A program made the position numbers and the translations under genes. The notes under the pieces were generated by a model. The model worked only from the letters and a program-made list of their open reading frames with translations, had not been told where the DNA came from and searched no databases. DNA of 64,000 bases, from assembly GCA_947568835.1 (NCBI GenBank), contig OX387605.1, forward strand, positions 5,766,001-5,830,000, written 5' to 3'. Of the stretch, positions 13,001 through 24,959 are shown one piece after another. The stretch's first letter is position 1; each line of letters starts with the position of its first letter. This DNA is from Protonemura montana. Its lineage: Eukaryota > Arthropoda > Insecta > Plecoptera > Nemouridae.

Positions 13001-16000
13001 CATATTTGTCGAGAAACCAGTACTTTTAATAGATCGTCAAACAAATGGCTAAAAGTCGAACAGAGATGCCCATGGTTCTATCGTCAATAGGAAGATATCA
13101 CATTTGAAATCTGGTTTTCTCTTCTTCTTTCACAGATCATTGCATCATTTTCCTCAGCAATTGGATCACGATGGAAGCAGATTACAAGCATTTCATAATA
13201 CTCTTGCGTACTTTTGGTGACCTATTTGGTACACAGTTTCTCGCCAAGTCCCCTACCTGTAAGGATGAGCGCATGGTCCCAATGCAGTGGGTCTGCGTCG
13301 TCGGCCGGGTTCTCGTCCCGTTGCCAGAGACAAAAGCTGCTCAGGAACCGGTCGATGTCGTGTGGTCGCTGAAGGGACGACGGGTCCACATGTAGTATCT
13401 CAAGCCGCTTTAGCACGAAATTGACCTGGCGCCCCAGCGAAGGATCGTGATAGAGCAATTGGACCTGTGAGCAACATCAAGCGTCAAAATTAACTCAACA
13501 ATTCTCCAGTCAGATGACCTATCCTAGGGTTTCAATTATTTTAAAAAAGAATTGAGCATATTGGCGAGATTTACAGCGTGCAATACATTTTGGCGACTTT
13601 CATCAGAGATAAGTCCATGGTATAACGTAATTCTGCAGATGAGTCCAAAACAAAGACACACCTGAAAACAAGCCATCTTAAATGGAGAGAATCTCCGGGG
13701 ATACTTTCTTTCTAAGTCCACTCACCGCATTGATCATGGCAAGAACGACTCTAACCAGTTCCCGTTCCGTTTCCGTCGGGAAGTTGACCGTCATGTGTTG
13801 GAACAAGTCTCTGTCGATAAACACTGCCGTTTCCACGTGTACAGGAACCGACGAAGGCGCCGTAATCTCAATCAGCCTCTTCCTTCTTTGACGCCCGTCG
13901 AGCGAAAGAAATTCGTCCGATCCCGAGGAAAAGTTCATCCCCCGGCGCTGATCAAAATATTGGTCCGTTCTGGATTGCAGCGTGGATGCGCATTTTGGCG
14001 CAGCGTCAAAGTCCCGGGCAGTTCTGAATGCGTTGTATTGTGGATATGACGGATGATTGCGAACGCGATATGCTGGCAATGGGTCCACGTTGTCGACGAC
14101 CTGACGTTTGACAATCACATGCGGGATGGAGGATGAGCGTCGGTGAAAACGTTGAGGTAGTGGATGGATCATGAACATGTCGTTGTTTGGCGAAGCGATG
14201 ATTCCTCGCTGGAAAGCAAGAACAGAATATTGTGTTTTTGACAATAAAACAATTTCGCGCATTCGCTGCAGTATCCATAGTCTATAACATAATTTATTTT
14301 AGCGCTGCCTCTCAACTGGTACCCAGACAATCGTAGTTCTAGAAATTCAAATTGTAGTTTCAAATTATCACGCCAAAGCCATTATCGACTATACACTAAT
14401 GACATCCTACAGCTTTTATGCAGCAAACTGAGACGTTTTAGCCCCTCTTAAAGGTGCAGTTGGTAAATATTTCAAATGTTCAGCGTCTGTAGTCCTTGGC
14501 TCTGGCCTCATGTAAATCCCCGTGTGAACAAAACAAGTAGCTTCTCAGCAAATAAATTGCAGGATCTAGCCAGCTGGGCCAGAGCACATCCTGATATCGC
14601 GAGCGGTTGGTGTTTGGCATTAATGGCTCACCGAAGGACAAGCGATGCATGTATTTTATGTTCGGTCTTTGTACTTCCCAATCTATGATTTCGTGTTTCT
14701 TTTCGTTTCACGGTAATTTAATAATCTTCAATGAAAGGTGATTGAAACATTAAGAAATGTATAACAGGGTGAGAGTGCATTATTCACAAGGTCCCATCCC
14801 ACAATAAGAACTTCATCGAAAGGTTTCCTTGTTTACGCAATCGCTCACGATAAGGTGGAACCAACCTCACCTCAGCAAAACGATAGACAACGGCATTGTA
14901 AAGCTCGCGGGTTTCACTCAATGAAAGTACCCGTGATTCATAAATAAATTTGTGAGAGTTTTTTTTCTGTTTTATTTTTTTTGTGATTTAAATTTATTCT
15001 TGATAGCGCGCCATTAAATTGCTGCTGGTGCCTTACATTGCATCCTTTTCTCATAGCGATCCTAGCGTAGCGGAGCGGCCAGTCACGCTCTCAAAATCGG
15101 TTCGTTTTTGCGCCTGAATCTAAATACGATTCTAATCAGCAATTAACAACGCAAGTGCAGCGAGTAGTTACGCATAATACTTTGTTCTTCTCGCCTACAT
15201 TTTTACTTTTTGTGTAAAAGTGCAAAGTGGAGAGAACGAACAATACGCAAATTGTGTTTCTTTCGATTATTTCTTTTATGTTTGAACTAAATCAGTGTCT
15301 TATTTTTTGGTAGACAAAGGAGGATGCGTCGTCAAGCATGCATGGCCAAACAAACACATTCAAAACACCTGCAGACACATGTGTGCCATTAGAATTTCGG
15401 TTTCATTGCGGCACTGTGATGTAAATATTAATGCCATTTAAGTTGAAATGGTGATCGAAATGGATCAGATTTGCCGTTTAGTGCATCATCTTGGAATCGA
15501 TTCTATGCCTGGATTGTTTAACTTCCAAGATATCGATTTGAAAACAAAAGAGTTCATCGCTTCAATGAACCGCACTAATTCAGAATGGATTCGTGATTAG
15601 TACATCGCGTGGGATATTTGAAAATAAGAATTCCGAATGAAAGAGTCGTGTCTTAAGAGTTTGAGTTTGAGTAAGAGTCAAGTTTTTACACACAATCTGC
15701 AGAAAAATACTCGCGGCTATTCGGAGAGCCTTCGTAACAGAACGCAAAACATTTTATGCATGAATCTCTGCACAAAAGTTCGCATCACAGCATAACTTGA
15801 TTTGATTGCTTAGAAAAAAAAAAATGGGCATGGGTAATGTAAGAAAGGCGTTTTGAACTAGATGGTCAGATTTCAATGCGTTCACGATTGTGTTCGCTCA
15901 TAATCAGATTATACCTGTAATAATGCGTGTGAGAGACAATTGAAAATGCTGAAGAGCTCACATATGCAAAACATTTTTTTCCACAGAAGAAGACATACAA

Positions 16001-19000
16001 TCGTTGTGAGTGGCGATTACCACATTTCCTGGGGCAATAACATCCTCTACTGGCTTGAGCTGAAAATGTAATTATTATAATTGCTCGGGCAAAAGCAAAA
16101 GCGCGATCTAAGAGCATGGAGTACCTACCTACAACGCGGCTGGTGCATGCGACCACGGCGCGGCAGACAAACGTAATTGCAGGGGGAAAACGCAAGTGTT
16201 CTTCATTTTACATCACTTCGGGACTTTGGTATATCTTGTACCAACTGACGCTGTTGTGATGCAAGCACTATACATTCCTTTTCTTCGAATTCGTTATTCT
16301 CCGCAAGCCTTTAGATAAATCTTAAAGTAAACGCTCGTTGGTTCAATTAATTACTCATCTGCACGTGTCAGTGGGTGTGTCTCGAATTAAATTATAACTG
16401 TCCGTAATTCAGTCAATTTCTCCAATCCTAATTGCTGGTTTTCCGTTTGAATTGGACGGACAGTGCCAAACTCACAGTCGATATCGATCCTCAAACAGTT
16501 TCTTATTCATCTAATTTGCACCCAAAGGAAGAAAATCACAATCAATCAAAGAAAATCTTACCATTCCTCCGCAAATACCGATAGCCGCCCTCTCCCCGTC
16601 ATGTCCCTCACTCTGGTAATAACACGAGTCATCTGCCAGCGTCGCAGGTAGCACTTCGGTCCTGTTCTCCCATCTGCCCAGCATCACGAAGTTGGGATCG
16701 AGAAGGGCATGACTCTGTCGGAGCGTCAGCTCGAACCGACGCCCCAAAGCGTCAGCTTCCAGCACGAGCGTCTCCAGGTGGTGTTGTGACGTCGAGCGTC
16801 GCTTTCTTCGGACGTCGGGGAGCCGGGGGTGAACCACAGCGAACTGGGGCGCTGAGGAAAAGGAGACTTGAAAGATTGAATAACAAGTAATTTAGAATTG
16901 ACATACTGAAATGAGGACTTCTTATTTTGAACCATTGGCCAAAATCAGGAAAATCGTGAAAGAAACGAAAGTGTGCACAGAGGAATGAACCGTGGTCTTC
17001 CGAATAGAAATTCGAACTCTTTTTTGTACGGTATTGAGTTTCGTTTTCAGGAAATTTTAAATCGCTTTCGTGCGGCCGTAAATCCGTTCACACAGTGTGG
17101 GTCTACATATTTTATTGTAATGTATTAAACTTTAAATTACAGCTCCGTCTTCCCCGAGTGGTATGATCAGTGTGATAAGGGAAAGTTCACGCTCTGTTCA
17201 TCTGAGTGTGGCAGAAAGAAATGGTCAGTCGAGTTAATTGATAAAATAAAATATAACTTACATTTGAAATGGCATAAAATAACATTAGTCTCAAGAGAGA
17301 AATATAACGGATGCTAGGATAAATTACCGGTATTTTTTCTTTATTTCTGGCCTATTTCATAAAATGATATTGACTTAAAATACATGCAACTATTTCTTTA
17401 CAGTATAGTTAACATGCTTTTCAGATGTAATGGCTTGAGACGTACAATTTGCAAGATAACGGACAGCTGTTGTTCCGGATTGCACCTTTGGATTCCCACT
17501 CAGTTAAAGAAAATGCTTTCACAAATCCACAAAGACTTGGCGAGTCCATCAGTTGACCGAGAGATTGGATGGCTGGCTCTGAATCCGCAAAATTGTTTTT
17601 TTTTGCACGGGCTCTCTCACTAAAAACATGCGTATTTTTTTCCTGGAAATAAGAAGTGCTGATGGATAGCCAATTAGAATGTATACTCTTCGGTTTGCTA
17701 TCTGTCATGGCATCAGGAAGGCTGATTGAAATTACAGAAGGGCGATTGATGCCGATACTAGACGCATAGAGATTCCTTGCTTTTCAATTAGGGTCAAGAA
17801 TATCGTTGCCAATATTTCACAATCTCATTCTGAGTATTGTAAGGCCCACTATACTCCATCAGCGAGATAACATACTTTTTAAACAAACCGGTCGATTTGA
17901 AGTCATTTTTTTAAATACTAAAAATCTTTTCCGCTCAGGCTAGCCATTTTCATTTTGCTATTTATAGCTATTTGGGTTTTTTTCGCGTCATTGTTTATCA
18001 GGCCGTTTCCAGATTTTTCCAAAAAGTTATATTAATCTTGGGAATTATTTTGCAGTTATAAACAGTCTTTTGATATCCCGCAACTAAAGCATAACTGTAA
18101 TGTAATTCATGTGTTGGTAGCAAATCAGGGGTAAACGTTCGTGTGCTGGTATCATTTCTCTCTGGCTATAAATCGAACACTTTGATACGACCCGGCTCAG
18201 AGAGTGTAGGTATTCATGATTTCGCTTGTTCTTTGGAAGCAACCACAAATATGTTCCATAAAAAAGTGGGCATTGTTCTGTTCATGAACTCATTGAAAAT
18301 TTATGTAATTTGAGCAGTTTCAGATAGGCCTACTATCGCTACGGTTGAAGAAAGAAGTCATCCTGGATTACGGAGGCAGAAAATAACGTGGACAAGAAAA
18401 GAGACTGTTCGAGCTGTTTTCCTGATTTAATCGCGACGCAGGTAACATGATAGCGACGATTTAGAAACCGAAAGCCACGATTGCATGACACACGACACGG
18501 CCGTGCGGCGAGGTTTGCTTGCCGACAAAAACGACGTCTGCAAGACGCGGCGTCTGAATGCGGAAGACGTCGTCGAACTTACTCAGATCGACGTGGCCGA
18601 AGAGCACCGACCATTCTTCCTTCGTCAGGAGATCCCGTAGATTGCTTTCATTAACCTAGAAAAAACATTGGTCTTTCGATTAGATTATAAACAAATTACT
18701 TTCTCGTCTGTCTGACCAGGGAATTGGCTGTCATTCGAACAATCTTTACTTTAATCGAGAATTTCCCACTGCTTGTCACAGAACTGAAAAGAAATTCTGG
18801 ATGCTCGGAAAAAGTCCTGGCAGTTGATCAGTTATGGGATTGAACAATAATGGTAAAGTTCCGCATTTTAGAAGCCATTTTTTTTTAATAAGATATTGTC
18901 ATTGTTTAGGCGGTGGACCACTTTGAATTTGAATGTCATATGTCATGTATACATTTCTACCAGAAAAAAAAGTTGGCATACAATTAAATAAACGGGTCAA

Positions 19001-21551
19001 TCTAAAGATATTCTTTCCTCGATTACATAGTTATTTCAGGAAGATATCAGAGCTATTAGTGGAATGATTTCCCAATTGAACCCGTCTGTGGTTCTGGAAT
19101 AGCTGCAGGACACCACAGAATATCCAGTTAGACTCACAGCAGTGTGCAAGCGCAAAAACACTAAACGACCTAGTTTTAAAAAATCTCTGCCAGAATAAAA
19201 AAAAGCCACGTCAAGACAATGAGTGATGAGCGAGTTGATTTACAAATCATATTTCACGCAATTTTTCCGGTGCAGCGATTATTTAGCGATCATGATGCAA
19301 CAACGGCCGTGAGCTGCGTGTTTGGAAGGAACTTAGAGTTTGATTGAAGTTGATGGATCCCACCGGACCCCGGTGGTTGAAAGTTTGTTACCAGGCAGTT
19401 TGCAACGGCTATTCACCAATGACCTAGGCTCAACGACGCTGATGACCTTTACCACTCCAGTGACCATTGTGAATAAACCGTGATTCCATCCCAGCATCAT
19501 AGAGATAACGATTTCTGACTTTGATGAAATTTTTGGATTTTTAACATAATTAAAACACCGACGTTTCTCTCCTTGCGAATTTAATTATTTAAAAAAAGGC
19601 ACAGGTCTACATTGATGACCGCAATTTGCTTATAAATTTGCGACATCTTCATTGCAATGCACGAATTAAAACTGATGTTTCAGCAATGTTGTTAAATTAC
19701 AAATAACTGTGTGATAAAGATAAACTGTTTGCAGACCTTCATGCGCGGTCTGCAGACATTTAAAACTTAAAAAAGGATGTTCCATAATAGCACATGGCCT
19801 TGTAATTAAAAATCCATATCATGTAACGCTTGACGTCGCAACTATTAACCCACTGTTGCAGTACAGAGTCGAGACCGTTGCTATACTGGGTGAAACAGAT
19901 AATTGAAAACGACAACAATGGTTAATGAGTTAATGGATTGGACACGAGGAACCCCGGTGTACAGAAACCTAGGTCTGAAATACATGGAGATCGGGCGGAT
20001 ATTTGGAGACTCTTTGTGAGATTTGTTTACTTTGCATCACTAGTGTCAAACCGTGCTAATAAAGTTTGAAAAACAGTAGGACATATTTTCAGGGTGCCAA
20101 ACATTTTGGTAATTCCGCCAACGTGCAAACCCATTGTCTTTGAAGGAAAAGATATAGAATTTCCCTTGGATTGTCTGTTGAGACTACAGTTTGCAATTTT
20201 CTTTATAAAAACCTTTCAAAGAAAAGCGAAAACACTCGTTATATTTCATTTCACGACCCGTATGCCTGTAGCACTTACGAAGAGTCTGTAATCATACCAT
20301 TCCCTTCATTTGAAGACCGCATACCTAATCAACAGGTCAGACACCCTTGCAAATGAGTGATGCATGCACGATGCTCTGGAATCGTCAAGGTTGAATCATT
20401 ATTCCACACCACATCCTACTGGCAACAACTACAGACAACAATACACATCGCAGTGCAATGCATAATATAATTAAATTTAACTGCCACACGGATTTCCATG
20501 CATTGCAGCCAGAACGCGCGGCGAGCAATTCGATTCTTTTATTGTTGTATACACATTTCAGGTAACTGGGTTATGTGTAGTGAAATAGTCGTACTATTTG
20601 TTGTGTGAGTGATACCTGCCAAAAGGTTGCTTCTTCTGTGTCACATATAAAATATAAATATATAAAACTAAGTGCTATTCATTAAATAAGTGGAGCAAGA
20701 CGTACGTTAATAGACCGTGATGATTTTAAGAAAACATATTTTTTCATTTGAATGGTGCCGACGGTCATCCGATCGTGAGGATGTGGCTGCTGATCAAAAT
20801 GCATGGTATCATCGATCTAATAATCGTGTTGGTCAAGTGGTCATGAAATGGACAATCGCAAATATTCCTTTTATCATAATTGCTATAATATATTGTTGTC
20901 TTGATAAGATGGTATTGTTTAATGGAAGGTCTCCGAAACCGTCGGCGTATACTTCTCTCTGTTTAATTATCCGACAATTAACAACTTTTAAAACTAAATT
21001 TAATTAATGTAAAAATTAATTTCATCTTCAATGTCTTCTTGTATATGAAATATTTTTTGTTTCCTACATTATGGTGGGCACCTTTCAAGGATGAAATATT
21101 ATGATGCATTCAATGCAAAGTGCATTATCATTTTAACGGTAGTGTCATCGTTACGTTCATTCTTCCAAGAGGCAATTGCTAGAACAACAATTTATGGGAA
21201 TCGCTTTGTATTTTTTGTGACTGTTTTCCGGAAAATCAAAGTATTTTAAAGACATGATGACGACAACCGCGCGTACTGCCCAAACTTTCTGTTCTGCTGG
21301 CCGCTCCATTTCATTGAACTTCGTTTCTTTTTGCAAAGAAGCTAAAAGAATGGTAAAAAAAAAAGTTCTTCTTACAAAATAAGTGTACCAAGAATTCGTA
21401 TACCATATGCATTCATGGACTAAATTAGCTCTGCAAAGAGACGAAGTCATTGATAAGTAGAGAGACAAAGACGACTCACATTGTGCTGCGCCAAAACCGC
21501 TGGTGTGCTCGTAAATCCTCCCAAAAGTATGCACAATGATAAAAATAACAT
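7077..21551 (-). CDS. Secreted ADAMTS-family zinc metalloprotease
   Basis: Seventeen exons (high to low): 21480-21551, 18499-18655, 16562-16851, 13726-14208, 13257-13464, 12749-12908, 12204-12338, 12011-12117, 11357-11499, 10844-10985, 10211-10453, 9492-9634, about 9002-9341, 8258-8326, 7826-7983, 7349-7499, 7077-7222; about 1048 residues. Order: signal peptide (MLFLSLCILL...), propeptide ending at a furin site RQRRKR (about residue 284), catalytic domain with zinc motif HEIGHNLGMRHD (about 452) and Met-turn SYIMSP, disintegrin-like domain, thrombospondin type 1 repeat (GGWSEWS), then cysteine-rich repeats (WTFPDGTSC, FCVSGKC). No spacer/PLAC domain was found. It should act outside the cell on matrix proteins. 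The second exon's donor (C/GTGTCG) is the least certain ordinary junction. The donor of exon 13 is not GT: AAT-T/GA near 9001. Exon 13 has no other donor that keeps the conserved reading, so an error, a non-canonical splice or damage is possible. Confidence 0.88.
9948..10136. mobile_element. Short retroposon-like insertion with 13-bp target duplication and 43-bp perfect inverted repeat
   Basis: The 13-mer AGCAGTCATACAA occurs at 9935-9947 and again at 10137-10149, directly flanking 189 inserted bases. Inside, 9998-10040 and 10094-10136 are exact reverse complements (43 of 43 bases) around a 53-base loop rich in CTTTACTTAG. The arm is related to repeats at 45066-45108, 52851-53008 and 55776-55960. 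It sits in an ADAMTS intron between exons 9492-9634 and 10211-10453. The target duplication indicates true insertion; the perfect arms indicate it is young or was copied as a foldback. Confidence 0.75.
14209..16561. other. ADAMTS intron, no other feature seen
   Basis: AT-rich intronic DNA between propeptide exons. No additional exon of the ADAMTS reading phase, RNA gene or clear repeat was recognised. Confidence 0.4.
18656..21479. other. ADAMTS first intron, no other feature supported
   Basis: This intron separates the signal-peptide exon from the first propeptide exon. Small + strand open frames at 20094-20356 have no family resemblance, and no RNA gene or repeat was recognised. Confidence 0.4.
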
Positions 21552-22826
21552 GACCACTGATGACCAATAACACGACGGGCCATCTACTTCATCAACTAAT
21601 TAAACACAGATATTATCACCATCAAGAAACATCAGCACCATGCTGAGCCAAACAAATTCACTGAAAACTGAAAATTTTGCAACACACTAAATAACTGTTT
21701 AACCATCTACTAAATTACGCTCGCGACAAAATATCAACAATCTTAAGAACAACATAGAAAAGACGAACTGAGCACTGTTGTCCGTTTTCTTCAACATTTC
21801 AGCGTAACGTTTTTGCCATCGGCTGCGCGCCGAGTCGTCTTGCCACCGTTCCTCAGGAGTGCCCCGAAAGTGTGAACGGCACGAGCGCTGCGATCCCACT
21901 GGCGAGATCAATTTGGAATCTCGCCGTGTTTACCATTCACCTTTGCGCGGGCTTGCAAGGCTTGCAAACGAACGGTGGATGGACACCAGCCGCCGCTGCA
22001 GATTCTGGCCATCGAAGCATGTCCGCCGCAGTCGCAGTCTGCACACTTTCATTGCTGTCATGCTCGAATTTTAACATTTTTACTCTACCCGTGTGGTTAC
22101 TCTGTAAATATATAAGTGAGTAACAAGTAAGTTATCTTATGAACCAAGAAAATACCAATGGTTATCTAGTATTTCCTAGCAATTTCCTAAATTGGCAAAT
22201 TGTTAACGTTTCAGAGCTATTCGTTTTTCATGATTCCCATTGTTTTGTTTTTTCGTCGGTTGCAATTTTGCAAACCTTCATAAACAGTGCACCAAAATGT
22301 TTTTGTAATGTTTGCGAAAAGTATTCTTTAATTCAATTTTGAGTTAGCCTGGAGCTCATTTGGAGGGGGGAAGCTATAAAACAAAGATCAAGAACAACTA
22401 CAACTAATGATTGACCTTGAATGCGGGAAACGCTTTTCGTACAACTTCCACACTACCGTTTCAACCTGGAACGGGTTTAGTTTCATAGAAAATAATTAAA
22501 CTTTACAGGGGCTATGGGAACTAAGGGATCTAACCAATCATTTACAACCATTAAGACAGCGAAAAACCGAACGAGCAACATTAATTAATTACCTGATAAT
22601 TGAACGAAACCTCTATTCTGTATTAATTAATGTGTGAAACTGCATCTGCAACTGTTGTATATTTACGTGAAATGAAATTTGTAGTCAGAGTTTTCTGCCA
22701 ACTACGCAGTAAGTCGAGTAAACTGACGACCGACCAAGTCGCTGTATCTACTATCATTAACAAACTTTCAAATCAATATGACCTGACCAAAAGCTGGTCT
22801 TGACATAAAGACCAAGCAGTTGCGTG
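21552..22826. other. Region upstream of ADAMTS start, nothing identified
   Basis: Lies immediately 5' of the ADAMTS signal-peptide exon, so it should contain the ADAMTS promoter or an untranslated exon. No convincing TATA box, coding exon or repeat was recognised. Confidence 0.35.
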
Positions 22827-22995
22827 TGTTGGAAACACCGGTACGCATGAGATTACCGAAGTTCAGCAACACTGCCTAGGATCAGGTATTGAATGGGTGA
22901 CCATATACCCTGCAGTTCTGATCAGAAGGGAGGTTAACGGTCACTCGCCTTGCTTGTCACCCTCTCGACAACATGCATTTGAGAAGGAATTCTTC
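22827..22995 (+). repeat. 5S-rRNA-like repeat with LINE-associated tail (copy 1)
   Basis: Bases 22827-22903 resemble the 3' two-thirds of 5S rRNA: GGAAACACCGG, ATTACCGAAGTTCAGCAAC, and the box C region GAATGGGTGACC. Bases 22942-22993 match, in the same relative orientation, the segment next to the 5S-like sequence at 32294-32346 (shared CTCTCGACA-CATG-ATTTG). The 5' third of 5S is missing, so this is a dispersed repeat rather than a working rRNA gene. Confidence 0.7.
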
Positions 22996-23889
22996 TTTTT
23001 GTGGTCCCCCTGGGATAATGTTCGACAAGAGTGTAGCTGTGACGTGAAGGCACATTGGTCTTCCCCTCCTCCATTTTAGGTTAGGTAAAGGTATAAAATC
23101 ATCTGCATCATAACCTGCCAACTTACCGTCATTAGACCAGTGTCACAGACCACAGACACAGAAATGATCATATCCCGTAAAAAATGCTATGACCATTCTG
23201 TAGTGGAAATGTTCATGAATTGAGTTTCGCTGTTTGATCAGTGCAGAGTGGAAAGCAATTCACAGAATTAGATAAATTTCCTCCCTGAGTCGAATTCTGG
23301 TCTGACTCCATATACCTACTGTGAACGGCAAGTGGCAATACGAAAATAATTCTGCGAAGAACAGAAAATACTAGTACTGTCGTACATTCTGGTGGTACGT
23401 TAATTAAATGAACACCGGACTGGCAAAGTCCTAGTGCTTCTTGTACTTTTCAAATCAAATCAAATCTGGTGGTTCGCGGTCGCGATCGCGGTCGCGGGCC
23501 CTGCGTGGGCACACAGTTCTGTCACTTCCCACACAGGGTCCGTTGTCAAAACAGGCCAGTGTGGTCGTAAAACACCACAAATTAACCAATCTTACTGACC
23601 AATTGCAAATTTCGATATTTTTCTCTCTCGACTTCGATTTCTTCCCCGGCACGGCATCACACAGAGGATAGTGACTGTACCACAAGGCACGGCCGACACC
23701 AAATAGTAACCGCTGTATGAAACCTGACCCTATACAAGCAGCCCGAGGACAAAATTTAAATTTAAAACACTAAACAGGATTTTGTGAACACATTTTAGTT
23801 GTGTTTGAGTGAGTTTAGGCGGCTGTTTAGGCAAATTAAAAGCTAAAAGTTAAAGTAGTCAACGCAACAAGCCCAACGAGTCTGCTAAA

Positions 23890-23941
23890 ATGTGTCTGAA
23901 AATGCGAATTGTAATATTAACTTCAGTCATTCTTTTTTTCG
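23890..23941 (+). other. Possible ABCA 5' leader exon with a short upstream ORF
   Basis: An ATG at 23890 opens a hydrophobic frame (MCLKMRIVILTSVILFFG) running into a good donor G/GTAAGG at 23942. The next acceptor downstream is at 24925. Splicing the two gives a stop (TAG) after two more codons, 29 bases before the ABCA start. This is either an upstream ORF in the ABCA leader or the signal-peptide exon of another gene whose remaining exons I did not find. Confidence 0.3.
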
Positions 23942-24959
23942 GTAAGGCTTGAAAATTGAAAAATTGTATTCTGTTGGCGCTAGAGCGTTGTTGTGAAGAT
24001 GTGAAATTCATGTAAATTTTGATTGGCAAAAAAATAATTGTTTTTAAGGATATTTTTCAATTTTTATCTAAGACGGAGGAGGCATTATTTTGTTCTGAAG
24101 AGCGCAAGCAATAACTCGTGTACACGCTTCTTACTGGATAGCCTGGATAGTGAAACCTAATGTTTCGCTCTGGTCGCTTTGCTCGCTAATAAAGCAAGGT
24201 ATGAGTATGAGTGTGGCAACAGTGTCCCGCAGATGTCAACATGAGCTTACAGCTGTTATCTGTCATATGCCAAAGTGTAGCTTGCTTTTTCTCTTTAGTG
24301 TTTGGTAGCTAGAGGCTAGAGGTGTCATGTTTGTTTGTTTATCATTAATCCCTGCGATTGAATTATAATGATTTTTTCTATTTACACAAATCATAAGCGT
24401 AGTCAGCATGCAGAGCATCGGAAAGCATTGCATATTTTAATAGAGCTGCACCAAATATTTCTTCATTAACCTATTTTTGTTTTCAATTGTTGCTCAAGCT
24501 GAAATCCAAAGCAAAATGAAGGCAAATTAAATTGAAGGTAAATGCACAGTGATTAATACTTCTCGTAACTTTTAAATAAGGAAGCTAGTGCCACGATAAA
24601 AACTATTTCTGATACATGATGTCATTGTTGTAGTCAAACTGCACCCAGTTATGTGCTATTATCGTTAAATTTAATGCTTTCTAGGAAGTATGCTTATGAG
24701 TATCACTATTATTCTGGTGTGAATTTTCTTAAACACTGAAGTACATTGCTTGTTTCTAAGCATTGATCTTGACTTTCCGTAGTGCCGTTCAGACGCTGTG
24801 CAGTTGTTTCTGTTCTGTCGCCTGCTACTCTAAAGCGTTAGAAATTGTTGTAGGAGAAAGAAAACAATATATTTTGAGTGCTTACTGGCTAGACATTTAA
24901 TCATGATCTCTTATTCTAATTTCAGGAATCTAGATCAGCCAACTAAATTCTGTGACAAC

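Noticed and set aside
21157-21573. 138-codon minus-strand frame as an independent gene
   Set aside because: A different frame of the same place gives a clean signal peptide (start 21551) with a donor that joins the ADAMTS propeptide in phase; the long frame begins at a non-ATG codon.
22827-22903. Functional 5S rRNA gene
   Set aside because: The first third is absent and several core bases differ; the same truncation recurs in two other copies, so it is a repeat.
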